From JAWLFI01 sp041685645 (GTDB lineage Bacteria; Bacteroidota; Bacteroidia; Chitinophagales; Saprospiraceae), in the NCBI GenBank assembly GCA_041685645.1, contig JAWLFI010000006.1, positions 1-35,366 of the forward strand: a stretch of DNA of 35,366 nucleotides. Reading direction: 5' to 3'. The translations under genes and the position numbers were made by a program. The notes beneath the pieces are model-generated. The model had not been told where the DNA came from. It did not search any database and was given only the letters and a program-made list of their open reading frames with translations. Shown here one piece after another: positions 18,121 through 25,831 of the stretch; positions within the stretch are counted from its first letter, which is position 1, and the number at the start of each line of letters is the position of its first letter.

Positions 18121-18300
18121 CCACCCCGTAGGAAAGCGGTCGCAAGACCGCAAGCGTGAGGTGCCCGGAGGGTGCACCGCCGCAGGTGGTGCAGTGCGAA
18201 GGCACGAGCCGTCACGGCTCGTGCCGAGTACGGAACCCCGGAGGGGACCGACCCTCCCCAAAAATTGGGGAGGGTCACGCCCAAATAAAAAAAACCAAAG
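18121..18300 (-). repeat. GC-rich multi-hairpin intergenic element, copy C
   Basis: It fills most of the 333-base gap between the helicase gene and cinA; the remaining 140 bases up to cinA (17979-18120) show nothing clear. On the minus strand a T tract and ATTTGGGCGTG come first, starting about 12 bases after the helicase stop. The first stem is GACCCTCCCC/GGGGAGGGTC (18250-18259 with 18267-18276), followed by CCGGGGTTCCGTACTCGGC. The second hairpin is GGCACGAGCCGT/ACGGCTCGTGCC (18201-18212 with 18214-18225), then a CACC-CTGCGGCGG-type stem as in copy A. The last hairpin is GCGGTC-GCAA-GACCGC (18136-18151). Confidence 0.65.
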
Positions 18301-18311
18301 CGAAACGAGCG

Positions 18312-21300
18312 TTAGGGAAACTCGGGAAAGGGGACGCAGCTATCCAGCAAAGCAGAATATAATGCCTGCTGTCTCATCTGCTCGCTATTTCCAATCAAGA
18401 CAAAAAACATGCGCGCCCGGGTCATAGCGACATTGAGCTTGCGGTCCACACCCTCGGTGTTCAAAGAGCAAATGGCGGACCACTGGTCGGGGCGATTCAC
18501 GCACAAACTCATGATAATAATATCGCGTGCACTTCCTTGATATCGCTCGACGGTATCCACATTTATGGTTTTGGGATGATCGACATTTGAGGCCCATAAT
18601 TCCTTTTTTATCTGGGCGATCTGAGCCCGAAATGGGGTAATCACTCCAAGCGTATTCTCCGACCATTCTCTACCGAGTTGATGCCACAGTTTTTGATAAT
18701 ACTCGATCATCTCAACCACTTTTTGAGCTTCGTCGCGATTGGTTTTGCCGAGCAACTCCTCTTCTCTAATCGCTGAGGAGCGATACACGAGTCTATTTTT
18801 TGACAAAAACGACAATGACGGAGCTAAGTCTGTGCCCGGTGGAAGATCAATTTCCAGACTTTCGAGTAATTTTGGTATGTGATTCAACATCTGCAATTCG
18901 CCATCGTAAAATGAATGGGCCGGGAATTTCATAATTTGTGGATGCATCCGACCTTGAAATGAGAGTTGGTCATAGGCCTGTGTCCAGGATCGCTTTTGTG
19001 CATTGATGAACAGGCGCTCAAAAAGGGAATTGCCGAGATCCAATAGACCCCATTCCTTTAAACCGGCGTGTTTAACGCGAGTTGTAAATGGTGATTGCTG
19101 AACTACGGCGGGAAGTTGCCGATGGTCTCCAATCATGACAATTTTCTTAAAATCGTGAATGATACTTCCCATCATAGGCTCTAATAATTGGCTGGCCTCA
19201 TCAATGACAACGCGATCAAAAGAAATGAGATCCAAAAGGTGGCGCTTACCTATGAAAGAGGAGACCGTGGCAGTAAAGACCCGTTGTTGAGATAGGAATT
19301 CTTTCAGCGATTCCCTGGTATTGACATCGCTCATCTGGTATTGCAATAGTTTATCTCTATATGCAGGGGCGACGCCATAAGTAGATCCAATACGGACATC
19401 GGAAAATTCGATCTCCTCTGCGATGGTCTCGAGAGTGCTACAAATCTCATCAACGGCCCGATTGGTATAGGCCAATAACAAAATGCGCTCATCGGTATTT
19501 CGAAGCAAATACTCCACAAAATAACGAAGCATGATAGAGGTCTTTCCCGTTCCCGGTGGACCCCAGAGCAAGAAATAATCGCGGGCTCGAATCATTTTTT
19601 GAAGGATGGCGTACTGTTGGTCGGTCATGACTGCTGGGCGCCGAATGGGCGCATTCTCCTCCGGAGATGTCACTCCTGGGGGGTGCAGCCCCATAAATAA
19701 TCTTCGCTGCTGCGGAGGAGCCGCGGCCCAGAGAAAGAGATTCTGAAAAGATTTGTGAAATCCGCTGTCCAGCATATCGTGTTCGAGGTTCCACTTTGTC
19801 CCGGGTTCAAAAACATTGAGATCGACCTGCCAATTTCTCAAGCGAACTACGATGGTAGATTCGCTATCCTCAATGAGGGAACATTTATATACCTGGCCCT
19901 GAGTAGGTAAGTGGTGTTTCTTTTCTGCATAGAGTATGGCAATATCTCCCACTCTGAAATTGGCCAGTGCATCCGTAGCTTCAGATTTTTGTAAAACGAG
20001 CTCGTGATCCTTTTCCCGACGATTCGATTTGAGAATCAAAGCATTTAAGACGCCGAATCGCTGAGATTTTTGCTGCATACTCTCCCGCCAGATAGCGGCT
20101 AGTCCGTAATTCCTTTCACTTTGATCCTGCCCCACTTTAGCTAATTGATGTTCGCGTGCAAGGAAACCCGTAAATGCAGCGAAATAGGATTTCTCCGTAG
20201 GTTGGAGCCGACTGAATACGGCGTGAAATTGGTGTAAATCGCGACCGATAAAACCCGCTACATTGTGATGCCTGGGATGTAAATATTCGAATACTTTAAT
20301 GTCCTCTATGGCACCTGTCAACCGGGTGAGCATTTGTTCCCACAGAATAATCCGATTTCTGAGTTGAAGAGCTTCCACTTGTTGTTCTCTGGCTACTGGC
20401 GCTGAGCGCAGAGGGAGGTCGCTCTCTTTGCAATACAATATATAAGAAAGAGCGGAAGGCTTTTTTGGCAATGCATAGGAAATCATCAAGTCATACAGCA
20501 AGGTTTGCACGTAATGGGCCGCATTCAAGCCATACCGATTCGGACGAAAAGCTTTACCACTTTTCAACTCTATGATTCTATTGGGCTCGTTATCATCAGA
20601 GAGGTGCAGGACATCCAGACGACCTTGCAAACCCAGGTCTGGGTGATAAAAAGAAGGTTCAATGACTGCTCGTTCGACTTCCATATTCAGTTGAGGAAAC
20701 TGATTTTTGATGACTGATTGAATCACGACGTAGAAGTTCTTCACCTCTTGATAGAGCTTTTTCATTTCTGATTCCTCCAAAAGTGCATATTCAATGGGAT
20801 ACATTCGGAAGGTTTCGCGAATCAATTCCAGGAAATCCGCATTTTTATCTTGCAATAAGCCATCTAAAAAATGATTGGCAACATTTCCCTTGAGAAGTGC
20901 CGCGCTGGGTTCTTTGGGCAAAAACTTGTTTAAAAAATAGGGTAGCAACTGCACGCCACCCGGTTTAAAGCAAGCAGCAATTGCCGTTACGTTTACCAGA
21001 TAATCCGGCTGGAAAATAAATGCCTGAGGGTAGAGCTTCTCTTCTCCATCCATTTCTACATGCCACAGATGGCAAGGGTAAGGGAATTGCCCAACCTGTA
21101 TTAGATTGTGAATATTGCTTGAAAAAATATCATTGCGCTCTGCCACATTCCAGCAAACCAACACTTCATTAGAAGGATCATCTTCTCTCAAAAATCGAAG
21201 GGTGTCTGACTCCTCATCCGCGCCAAGAATCATTCCTCGCACTACTGGTTCGTAGTTCTTTACTTCGCGTTTTTTCCTCAGAAATTTTGGGGCCTTGGAT

Positions 21301-21710
21301 ATTCTAGCGTCTTTAATATCCGGTTGGGCTCCCCAAAGCTCATCTATCATTTGAGCTGTGCACCAAAAACCCAGAGCTACTAATTCCGTCTCCGAATACT
21401 CCGATCGTTTTTGTTCTACCTGTTTACGAAAAGACTGCACCGCAAAAATCACCGTTCCGGACAACTCATAAATCGATTTGATATAGGCCAAACGGCTAAA
21501 AAGTGTGGGAAACTCTATTCCTTCCTCTTCTGTAGCCACTACCGAAATTTTTTGTAGCAACTGATACAGCCTTTGAGTCATAGTATTGGCTGATTTCGCC
21601 TCTTTCATCCACTCCTTTTGCATAGCTTCCCAGCGAGATGCAGCCCATTCAGCCAAAAGTTGAGTGTCTTTTTCAGTCGTCCTGTTATCTTGGTTTTTAT
21701 CCTGAATCAT
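18312..21710 (-). CDS. Dna2-like protein: RecB/Cas4-family nuclease plus SF1 helicase
   Basis: A 1132-residue protein joining a nuclease and an SF1 (UPF1/Dna2-type) helicase. RecB-family nuclease motifs appear in order: GNVANHFLD (H280), GLQGRLDVL (D366), ELKSGK (E381, K383) and QTLLY (Q402, Y406). The helicase has Walker A GPPGTGKTS (K723), VIDEASQL at about 830, GDHRQLP at about 860, and C-terminal motifs TVERYQGS and NVAMTRAR. The four iron-sulfur cysteines of eukaryotic Dna2 and Cas4 are not obvious. It probably processes DNA ends or flaps in replication or recombination; that is inference from domains. It stands alone between BASS transporter and cinA genes, with no partner typical of a defence island. 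A -7-like TACTTTTG (plus CAAAAGTA at 21801-21808) lies about 90 bases upstream. Confidence 0.88.
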   Translation of the reverse strand: MIQDKNQDNRTTEKDTQLLAEWAASRWEAMQKEWMKEAKSANTMTQRLYQLLQKISVVATEEEGIEFPTLFSRLAYIKSIYELSGTVIFAVQSFRKQVEQKRSEYSETELVALGFWCTAQMIDELWGAQPDIKDARISKAPKFLRKKREVKNYEPVVRGMILGADEESDTLRFLREDDPSNEVLVCWNVAERNDIFSSNIHNLIQVGQFPYPCHLWHVEMDGEEKLYPQAFIFQPDYLVNVTAIAACFKPGGVQLLPYFLNKFLPKEPSAALLKGNVANHFLDGLLQDKNADFLELIRETFRMYPIEYALLEESEMKKLYQEVKNFYVVIQSVIKNQFPQLNMEVERAVIEPSFYHPDLGLQGRLDVLHLSDDNEPNRIIELKSGKAFRPNRYGLNAAHYVQTLLYDLMISYALPKKPSALSYILYCKESDLPLRSAPVAREQQVEALQLRNRIILWEQMLTRLTGAIEDIKVFEYLHPRHHNVAGFIGRDLHQFHAVFSRLQPTEKSYFAAFTGFLAREHQLAKVGQDQSERNYGLAAIWRESMQQKSQRFGVLNALILKSNRREKDHELVLQKSEATDALANFRVGDIAILYAEKKHHLPTQGQVYKCSLIEDSESTIVVRLRNWQVDLNVFEPGTKWNLEHDMLDSGFHKSFQNLFLWAAAPPQQRRLFMGLHPPGVTSPEENAPIRRPAVMTDQQYAILQKMIRARDYFLLWGPPGTGKTSIMLRYFVEYLLRNTDERILLLAYTNRAVDEICSTLETIAEEIEFSDVRIGSTYGVAPAYRDKLLQYQMSDVNTRESLKEFLSQQRVFTATVSSFIGKRHLLDLISFDRVVIDEASQLLEPMMGSIIHDFKKIVMIGDHRQLPAVVQQSPFTTRVKHAGLKEWGLLDLGNSLFERLFINAQKRSWTQAYDQLSFQGRMHPQIMKFPAHSFYDGELQMLNHIPKLLESLEIDLPPGTDLAPSLSFLSKNRLVYRSSAIREEELLGKTNRDEAQKVVEMIEYYQKLWHQLGREWSENTLGVITPFRAQIAQIKKELWASNVDHPKTINVDTVERYQGSARDIIIMSLCVNRPDQWSAICSLNTEGVDRKLNVAMTRARMFFVLIGNSEQMRQQALYSALLDSCVPFPEFP

Positions 21711-21821
21711 TAATTTCTTACCTTTATTTTTTAAATGGTCTGGTACTGTTTTTCATCTCCAAGCATTTATGAGTTGATATTTCCTTTTCGAATAAGATAT
21801 CAAAAGTAGTAATCTTCAAGC

Positions 21822-22754
21822 ATGAACCCGGAAGAAATCGATGCTATCCGAATTCATTTTGATGACAATATGATCATCATCATGAACCTATGCCTCGCCT
21901 TTGTCATGTTTGGTGTGGCATTGAATTTGAAGTTAGGAGATTTTCGGTCGATTGCGAAGCATCCATCAAAAATACTTATTGGGCTTTCCAGCCAACTCCT
22001 TCTACTTCCCATACTCACCATCATTTTTATTTATTTTTTAGACCTTCCGTACAGCATGTCTCTGGGCATGGTTTTGGTCGCCTGCTGCCCGGGAGGGAAC
22101 ATTTCAAATTACGCCACCTTTTTGAGCCGGGGGAATACCGCACTTTCTATTACCTTGACTAGTCTGGTCACTCTGTTTGCCGCCTTCATTACCCCTATTA
22201 GTTTTTTCTTTTGGGGCCAATGGATTCCCGTAAGTGAGACTGCTGCGCCCTTAGATATCCAATTGAGTTTTAGCAAGATGTTTTTCATTGTTCTACAACT
22301 TATTTTAGTGCCTCTCATCATCGGCATGCTTCTCAGTCGATTTTTCCCGCAATGGGTGAACCGCATCAAAAAGCCTGTTTCGCAGCTGTCACTGATCATA
22401 TTTATTGGTTTTATTATTGGAGCTCTATATGGCAATTTCGATCTCATCTTAGATTACGTTTATCTCGTTTTTTGGATTGTCGTTCTTCACAATGGAATGG
22501 CTCTTTTCAGTGGATATTTCTTTAGCAAAAGCTGGGGGTTAAACAACCGGGATGCCAGAGCAATTGCATTGGAAACCGGTGTTCAAAATGCGGGGCTCGG
22601 ACTCGTTCTCGTATTTAACTTTTTCGAAGGTTTAGGAGGCATGATACTCATCGTCGCCTGGTGGGGCATTTGGGATATGGTTTCCTCCTTTCTCCTTGCG
22701 TTATTTTGGAGGCACAAAACTCAACCCACTACTACCCTGCTTAGCGGGGAATAA
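21822..22754 (+). CDS. Bile acid:sodium symporter family (BASS/SBF) transporter
   Basis: A 310-residue inner-membrane transporter with about nine to ten hydrophobic helices. It carries the family motifs CCPGGNISN (near residue 90) and ALETGVQNAGL, where E251 and Q255 correspond to the sodium-binding Glu and Gln of the bacterial ASBT structures. BASS proteins carry organic anions such as bile acids, 2-oxoacids or pantoate with sodium; the substrate here is unknown. It is divergent from the helicase gene. Its last 54 bases overlap the 3' end of the convergent minus-strand gene at 22701. Confidence 0.9.
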   Translation: MNPEEIDAIRIHFDDNMIIIMNLCLAFVMFGVALNLKLGDFRSIAKHPSKILIGLSSQLLLLPILTIIFIYFLDLPYSMSLGMVLVACCPGGNISNYATFLSRGNTALSITLTSLVTLFAAFITPISFFFWGQWIPVSETAAPLDIQLSFSKMFFIVLQLILVPLIIGMLLSRFFPQWVNRIKKPVSQLSLIIFIGFIIGALYGNFDLILDYVYLVFWIVVLHNGMALFSGYFFSKSWGLNNRDARAIALETGVQNAGLGLVLVFNFFEGLGGMILIVAWWGIWDMVSSFLLALFWRHKTQPTTTLLSGE

Positions 22755-23240
22755 GGCCGGTGTCGGAGTCAAAATTTCAGAGGTGAGAGGAGCACCGGTG
22801 TTGCTGAGGTAATTTTTTAAGCTTCTAACAAAAGTGACCGAATAATCCATACTCAAAAAATCAATTCGCAACCATTGAAGTTCTCCTTCTATCTGAAAAG
22901 CCACGACCTTCGAAGCTTGCCCACTATCCATTCGTGCTTTAGCAGTCCAGTATTTTCCGTATCCATACCCGTGTTCCCAATACAGTTCACCTAATTCAAA
23001 GGAGTACTTCTCAATCGAGTGGGTGTAGATCCTCAACACCTTAAAATCAGAAGAAAGCACTACTAAATTCTTCAACTCGAGCACTTCCGGCTGGCAGGGC
23101 TCCGCATCTGTAGATGTGTTGCGCACCTGATATAGGGATTTCATGACCTTTATAGAATCTATGGTCATTGACTGGCCGGCCAATGCTTTTTGAGGATATA
23201 AAAATAGAAAAAGAACAAAAATTAAAAGGAGAACTCGCAT
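22701..23240 (-). CDS. Secreted protein of unknown function
   Basis: A 179-residue protein with a clear signal peptide (about 1-21, ending ALAG), so probably periplasmic. The mature part is a mix of short beta-like strands with aromatic residues (YWEHGYGYGKYW at about 88-99) and a single Cys at about residue 49. The final 20 residues are Pro/Ser-rich. I recognise no family. The last 54 bases overlap the transporter gene on the other strand. The strong signal peptide and unbroken frame support a real gene. No neighbour on the same strand gives a functional hint. Confidence 0.68.
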   Translation of the reverse strand: MRVLLLIFVLFLFLYPQKALAGQSMTIDSIKVMKSLYQVRNTSTDAEPCQPEVLELKNLVVLSSDFKVLRIYTHSIEKYSFELGELYWEHGYGYGKYWTAKARMDSGQASKVVAFQIEGELQWLRIDFLSMDYSVTFVRSLKNYLSNTGAPLTSEILTPTPALFPAKQGSSGLSFVPPK

Positions 23241-23412
23241 GATTTAAATAATTAATAGACGAAAAAAAATAATACATCTGCTCATGTGTGTATAAAAAAA
23301 CCGCCAGCGTTCCAATCACAGGAAAGTAATTCTTTTGTCTGCGCAGAATCTATTGGGAGGAAACGATAACTTCCGAATCAAATAAAACAGGAAAAGTTAT
23401 TACCTTTAGATT

Positions 23413-24621
23413 ATGGATGGTATTATCAGGACAGTAGAGAAACGGACGCATAGCCTGCTCAAAGCTCATGCTGAAGATTGGTTGGATTCGACCCAAAACA
23501 CAATGGAAAAAGCGGGGCAGTACTTAGTCCCTACACTTATTGGCCTTCTGAGCAACAAGGTCAATAGTCGCGAAGATGCTCGCAATACTATAGACTTGTT
23601 CGAGCGCAATCATATTAAATTGAAATGGGCGGAACAGCCCGAAGAGTTATTGGAGGTGTTTTTGAAAGGCGATGGGGCGATTCCGGAAAAGGTCAATTCG
23701 ATATATCAATTCATTCTTGGAGACCAAAAGCACCTCGTCATCAATCAGCTGAGTTCTACGGGAGATCTGGATGAAGTCCACATCGATAGGGTGCTCGCCT
23801 TTTTATCGGGAATTATTGCTGCTGAAATATTACATCAAATTCAATTTGAGTCCCAAAAAGGCAGAAAGTTTTTGACGTTAATGCACGATGAGGAGGAAAG
23901 GGTAAAAATTCAAACGCCTTCTAAATTGCTGGAACTGATTACGCGCGCCAAATCGAGGGAAAGAAAATCTGAAAGCAAAAAAGAGCAAGAAGGCGACCCG
24001 GATTCAAGTGATTCTGAGAGTCCGACAGCACCATACCATCCCATTCCGCGACTATTGATGTACACCGCCTTGTTTTTTATATCATTAGGCGTTTTATATT
24101 GGGTTAAAAGCCCCGAGTTGGAAAGCCTTTCACCTATGATTCAGTGGCACCCGGAGGATAGAGAACACCTACCCGATCAGAAAATCTGGCATCTCGGAGC
24201 AAACTCCACGATAACCCTGAAAGACAATGACCCCTTCAACGACTTCATAGAAAATTACTTAAACGCATCTCAAAAAGACTCAGTTCGCCAATTCGCGCTT
24301 AAAAGAACATTGGTTTCACCACAGGACTCCCTACTACCCGATTACTACAAAAAAGTATTGAATCAACTCCACAAATTATACGAGTCACAACCCTCCCCTC
24401 CCTATCATCTAAAAGTCAACATCACTCCCGGGGAAAATGCAATAGTTTCGGAAGAAACTGTAGAATTCCTGAGACAGCAAATCAATAGCACCCTCCCTTT
24501 CTTAAGCCAGGAAAAATCCTTTTCTTTTGTCATTCAGATTTACAAACCTCTGGAGGCCAGGAAAACGAGAATCAACCCCAATCAAGATACAGAAGTCTAT
24601 TGGACCCTGCGCATTAAGTAA
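23413..24621 (+). CDS. DUF937-like single-pass membrane protein, unknown function
   Basis: A 402-residue protein in three parts. The N-terminal helical region (about 1-180) has a pattern resembling DUF937/YidB-like domains (LVPTLIGLLSNKVNS, GLIAAEIL-like helix). A charged Lys/Glu/Ser-rich linker spans about 178-208, and one transmembrane segment 213-231. A C-terminal soluble part (about 235-402) would face the periplasm if the N-terminus is cytoplasmic. The C-terminal part contains short acidic and beta-strand-like stretches and ends ...YWTLRIK. It has no same-strand neighbours nearby and converges with the metal efflux adaptor gene. The DUF937 assignment is a pattern judgement and may be wrong. 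Confidence 0.7.
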   Translation: MDGIIRTVEKRTHSLLKAHAEDWLDSTQNTMEKAGQYLVPTLIGLLSNKVNSREDARNTIDLFERNHIKLKWAEQPEELLEVFLKGDGAIPEKVNSIYQFILGDQKHLVINQLSSTGDLDEVHIDRVLAFLSGIIAAEILHQIQFESQKGRKFLTLMHDEEERVKIQTPSKLLELITRAKSRERKSESKKEQEGDPDSSDSESPTAPYHPIPRLLMYTALFFISLGVLYWVKSPELESLSPMIQWHPEDREHLPDQKIWHLGANSTITLKDNDPFNDFIENYLNASQKDSVRQFALKRTLVSPQDSLLPDYYKKVLNQLHKLYESQPSPPYHLKVNITPGENAIVSEETVEFLRQQINSTLPFLSQEKSFSFVIQIYKPLEARKTRINPNQDTEVYWTLRIK

Positions 24622-24655
24622 AACGAGCTTGACTCTTATGACCTGACCCTCAAAA

Positions 24656-25828
24656 TCAATGAGAGTGTCCCCCACCGTCATTGTCCTGCAATTCACTATA
24701 CATTTTTCGGGCTCCTCTCTCCACTATGCGAGGAGCTTCATCCGACCAAAATTTCTCGATCACGGCGTCTGATTCATTCATCTGGATCACTTCCACCGCC
24801 TGGATACTATACCTCGAGGATTGTGTTTCTACCAGAATATAAGTTGCTTCCTTTCCCTCATTACTCTCTGTCAGGATCGCTGTTTCCGGTATAGTCCAGG
24901 CGGAATCGCCTCGAATTTGAATCTTTGCTCGTATGAACATTCCCGCCTGAAGATGCTCCAAATGGTTTTCGATTAAATCTACGTGGATTCCGACTGAGCC
25001 CTCAGCACTTACGGAGGGTTCAATCAGAAATACTTCCCCTTTGCAAATTTCATCGGGTCGGGATCGCTGAAAGATCTGCACTTCCTCTGCGCCCATGACT
25101 TTGCTGATATCCTGTTCAAACACTTTAATATGAGCGTGCATTTTTTTCGGATTAATCAATTCAAATAATATTTGTTCCGAGCCTACGAATTGGCCTGGAT
25201 TGATATTCACAACGTCAATATACCCGGAAAATGGAGCTCGAATCACCACTGATGAAGACATCGTCGAAACACTCAAATCTTGGGTAGAGATCCCAAGCAT
25301 CTTCAATTGACGCTCCAAAGCCTTCAGCTCAATTTGATTTCCCTCAAAAGCAGCTCGCGCATTCTCTGTCGCCTGAGTACTCGTCGCTTGCGTTCTTAAT
25401 AATTCCTCCTGGCGATTGAAATCTGCCGCCACAGCTTTTTCCCTCGCCTTTGCAGACAAATATCGCTGTTGCAAACTGACAAACTCAGGGTTTTCAATCA
25501 CGCAAAGCTCTTGTCCCTTCCACACTTTCTGCCCTGGTAATAAATTCATTTTTCGAATATATCCGCCCATCAACTGCGTGACCTTTTGTCGGCCTGATGG
25601 AGGGAGTTCCATTGTACCGCTTGTCTCAATAAACTCCAGAGTAGGCTTGCGAATAACATCCCCAAGCACTATTCCCAATCGCTCCTCTTGCTCTAAGCTG
25701 AGCTCCAAAACGGAAGTGGAATGTGAATGGTCCTCCACTTCATTTTCTTTCTCAACTGCCTCCCGATCAACACAAGACAGTGAAACGAGTAATGAGAGAA
25801 AAAATACTTTGATTATGATGTGTTTCAT
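24656..25828 (-). CDS. RND efflux periplasmic adaptor (CusB/CzcB family)
   Basis: A 390-residue membrane fusion protein. The N-terminus looks like a lipoprotein signal with C19 (LVSLSC, slightly off the usual lipobox). His-bearing stretches EDHSHS near the N-terminus and GGGHSH at the C-terminus could bind metal. The lipoyl/barrel-sandwich part (GGYIRKMNLLPGQKVWKGQ, later APFSGYIDVVNINPGQFV) flanks an alpha-hairpin (about 120-180), followed by beta-barrel and membrane-proximal domains. It would couple the inner-membrane pump to the outer-membrane channel. The ATG lies three bases after the stop of the pump gene, so it is translated from the same transcript. Confidence 0.92.
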   Translation of the reverse strand: MKHIIIKVFFLSLLVSLSCVDREAVEKENEVEDHSHSTSVLELSLEQEERLGIVLGDVIRKPTLEFIETSGTMELPPSGRQKVTQLMGGYIRKMNLLPGQKVWKGQELCVIENPEFVSLQQRYLSAKAREKAVAADFNRQEELLRTQATSTQATENARAAFEGNQIELKALERQLKMLGISTQDLSVSTMSSSVVIRAPFSGYIDVVNINPGQFVGSEQILFELINPKKMHAHIKVFEQDISKVMGAEEVQIFQRSRPDEICKGEVFLIEPSVSAEGSVGIHVDLIENHLEHLQAGMFIRAKIQIRGDSAWTIPETAILTESNEGKEATYILVETQSSRYSIQAVEVIQMNESDAVIEKFWSDEAPRIVERGARKMYSELQDNDGGGHSH

Positions 25829-25831
25829 AGT

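Noticed and set aside
17979..18284. N-terminal extension of cinA by 102 residues
   Set aside because: The added residues are translated from the GC-rich hairpin element, and the conserved CinA start lies at 17978.
18312..21710. Nuclease-helicase as part of an antiviral defence island
   Set aside because: Flanking genes are cinA and a transporter; no methylase, restriction, toxin or mobile gene accompanies it.
23401..23408. TACCTTTA near the DUF937-like gene as a promoter
   Set aside because: Only four bases before the ATG and without a -33 box.
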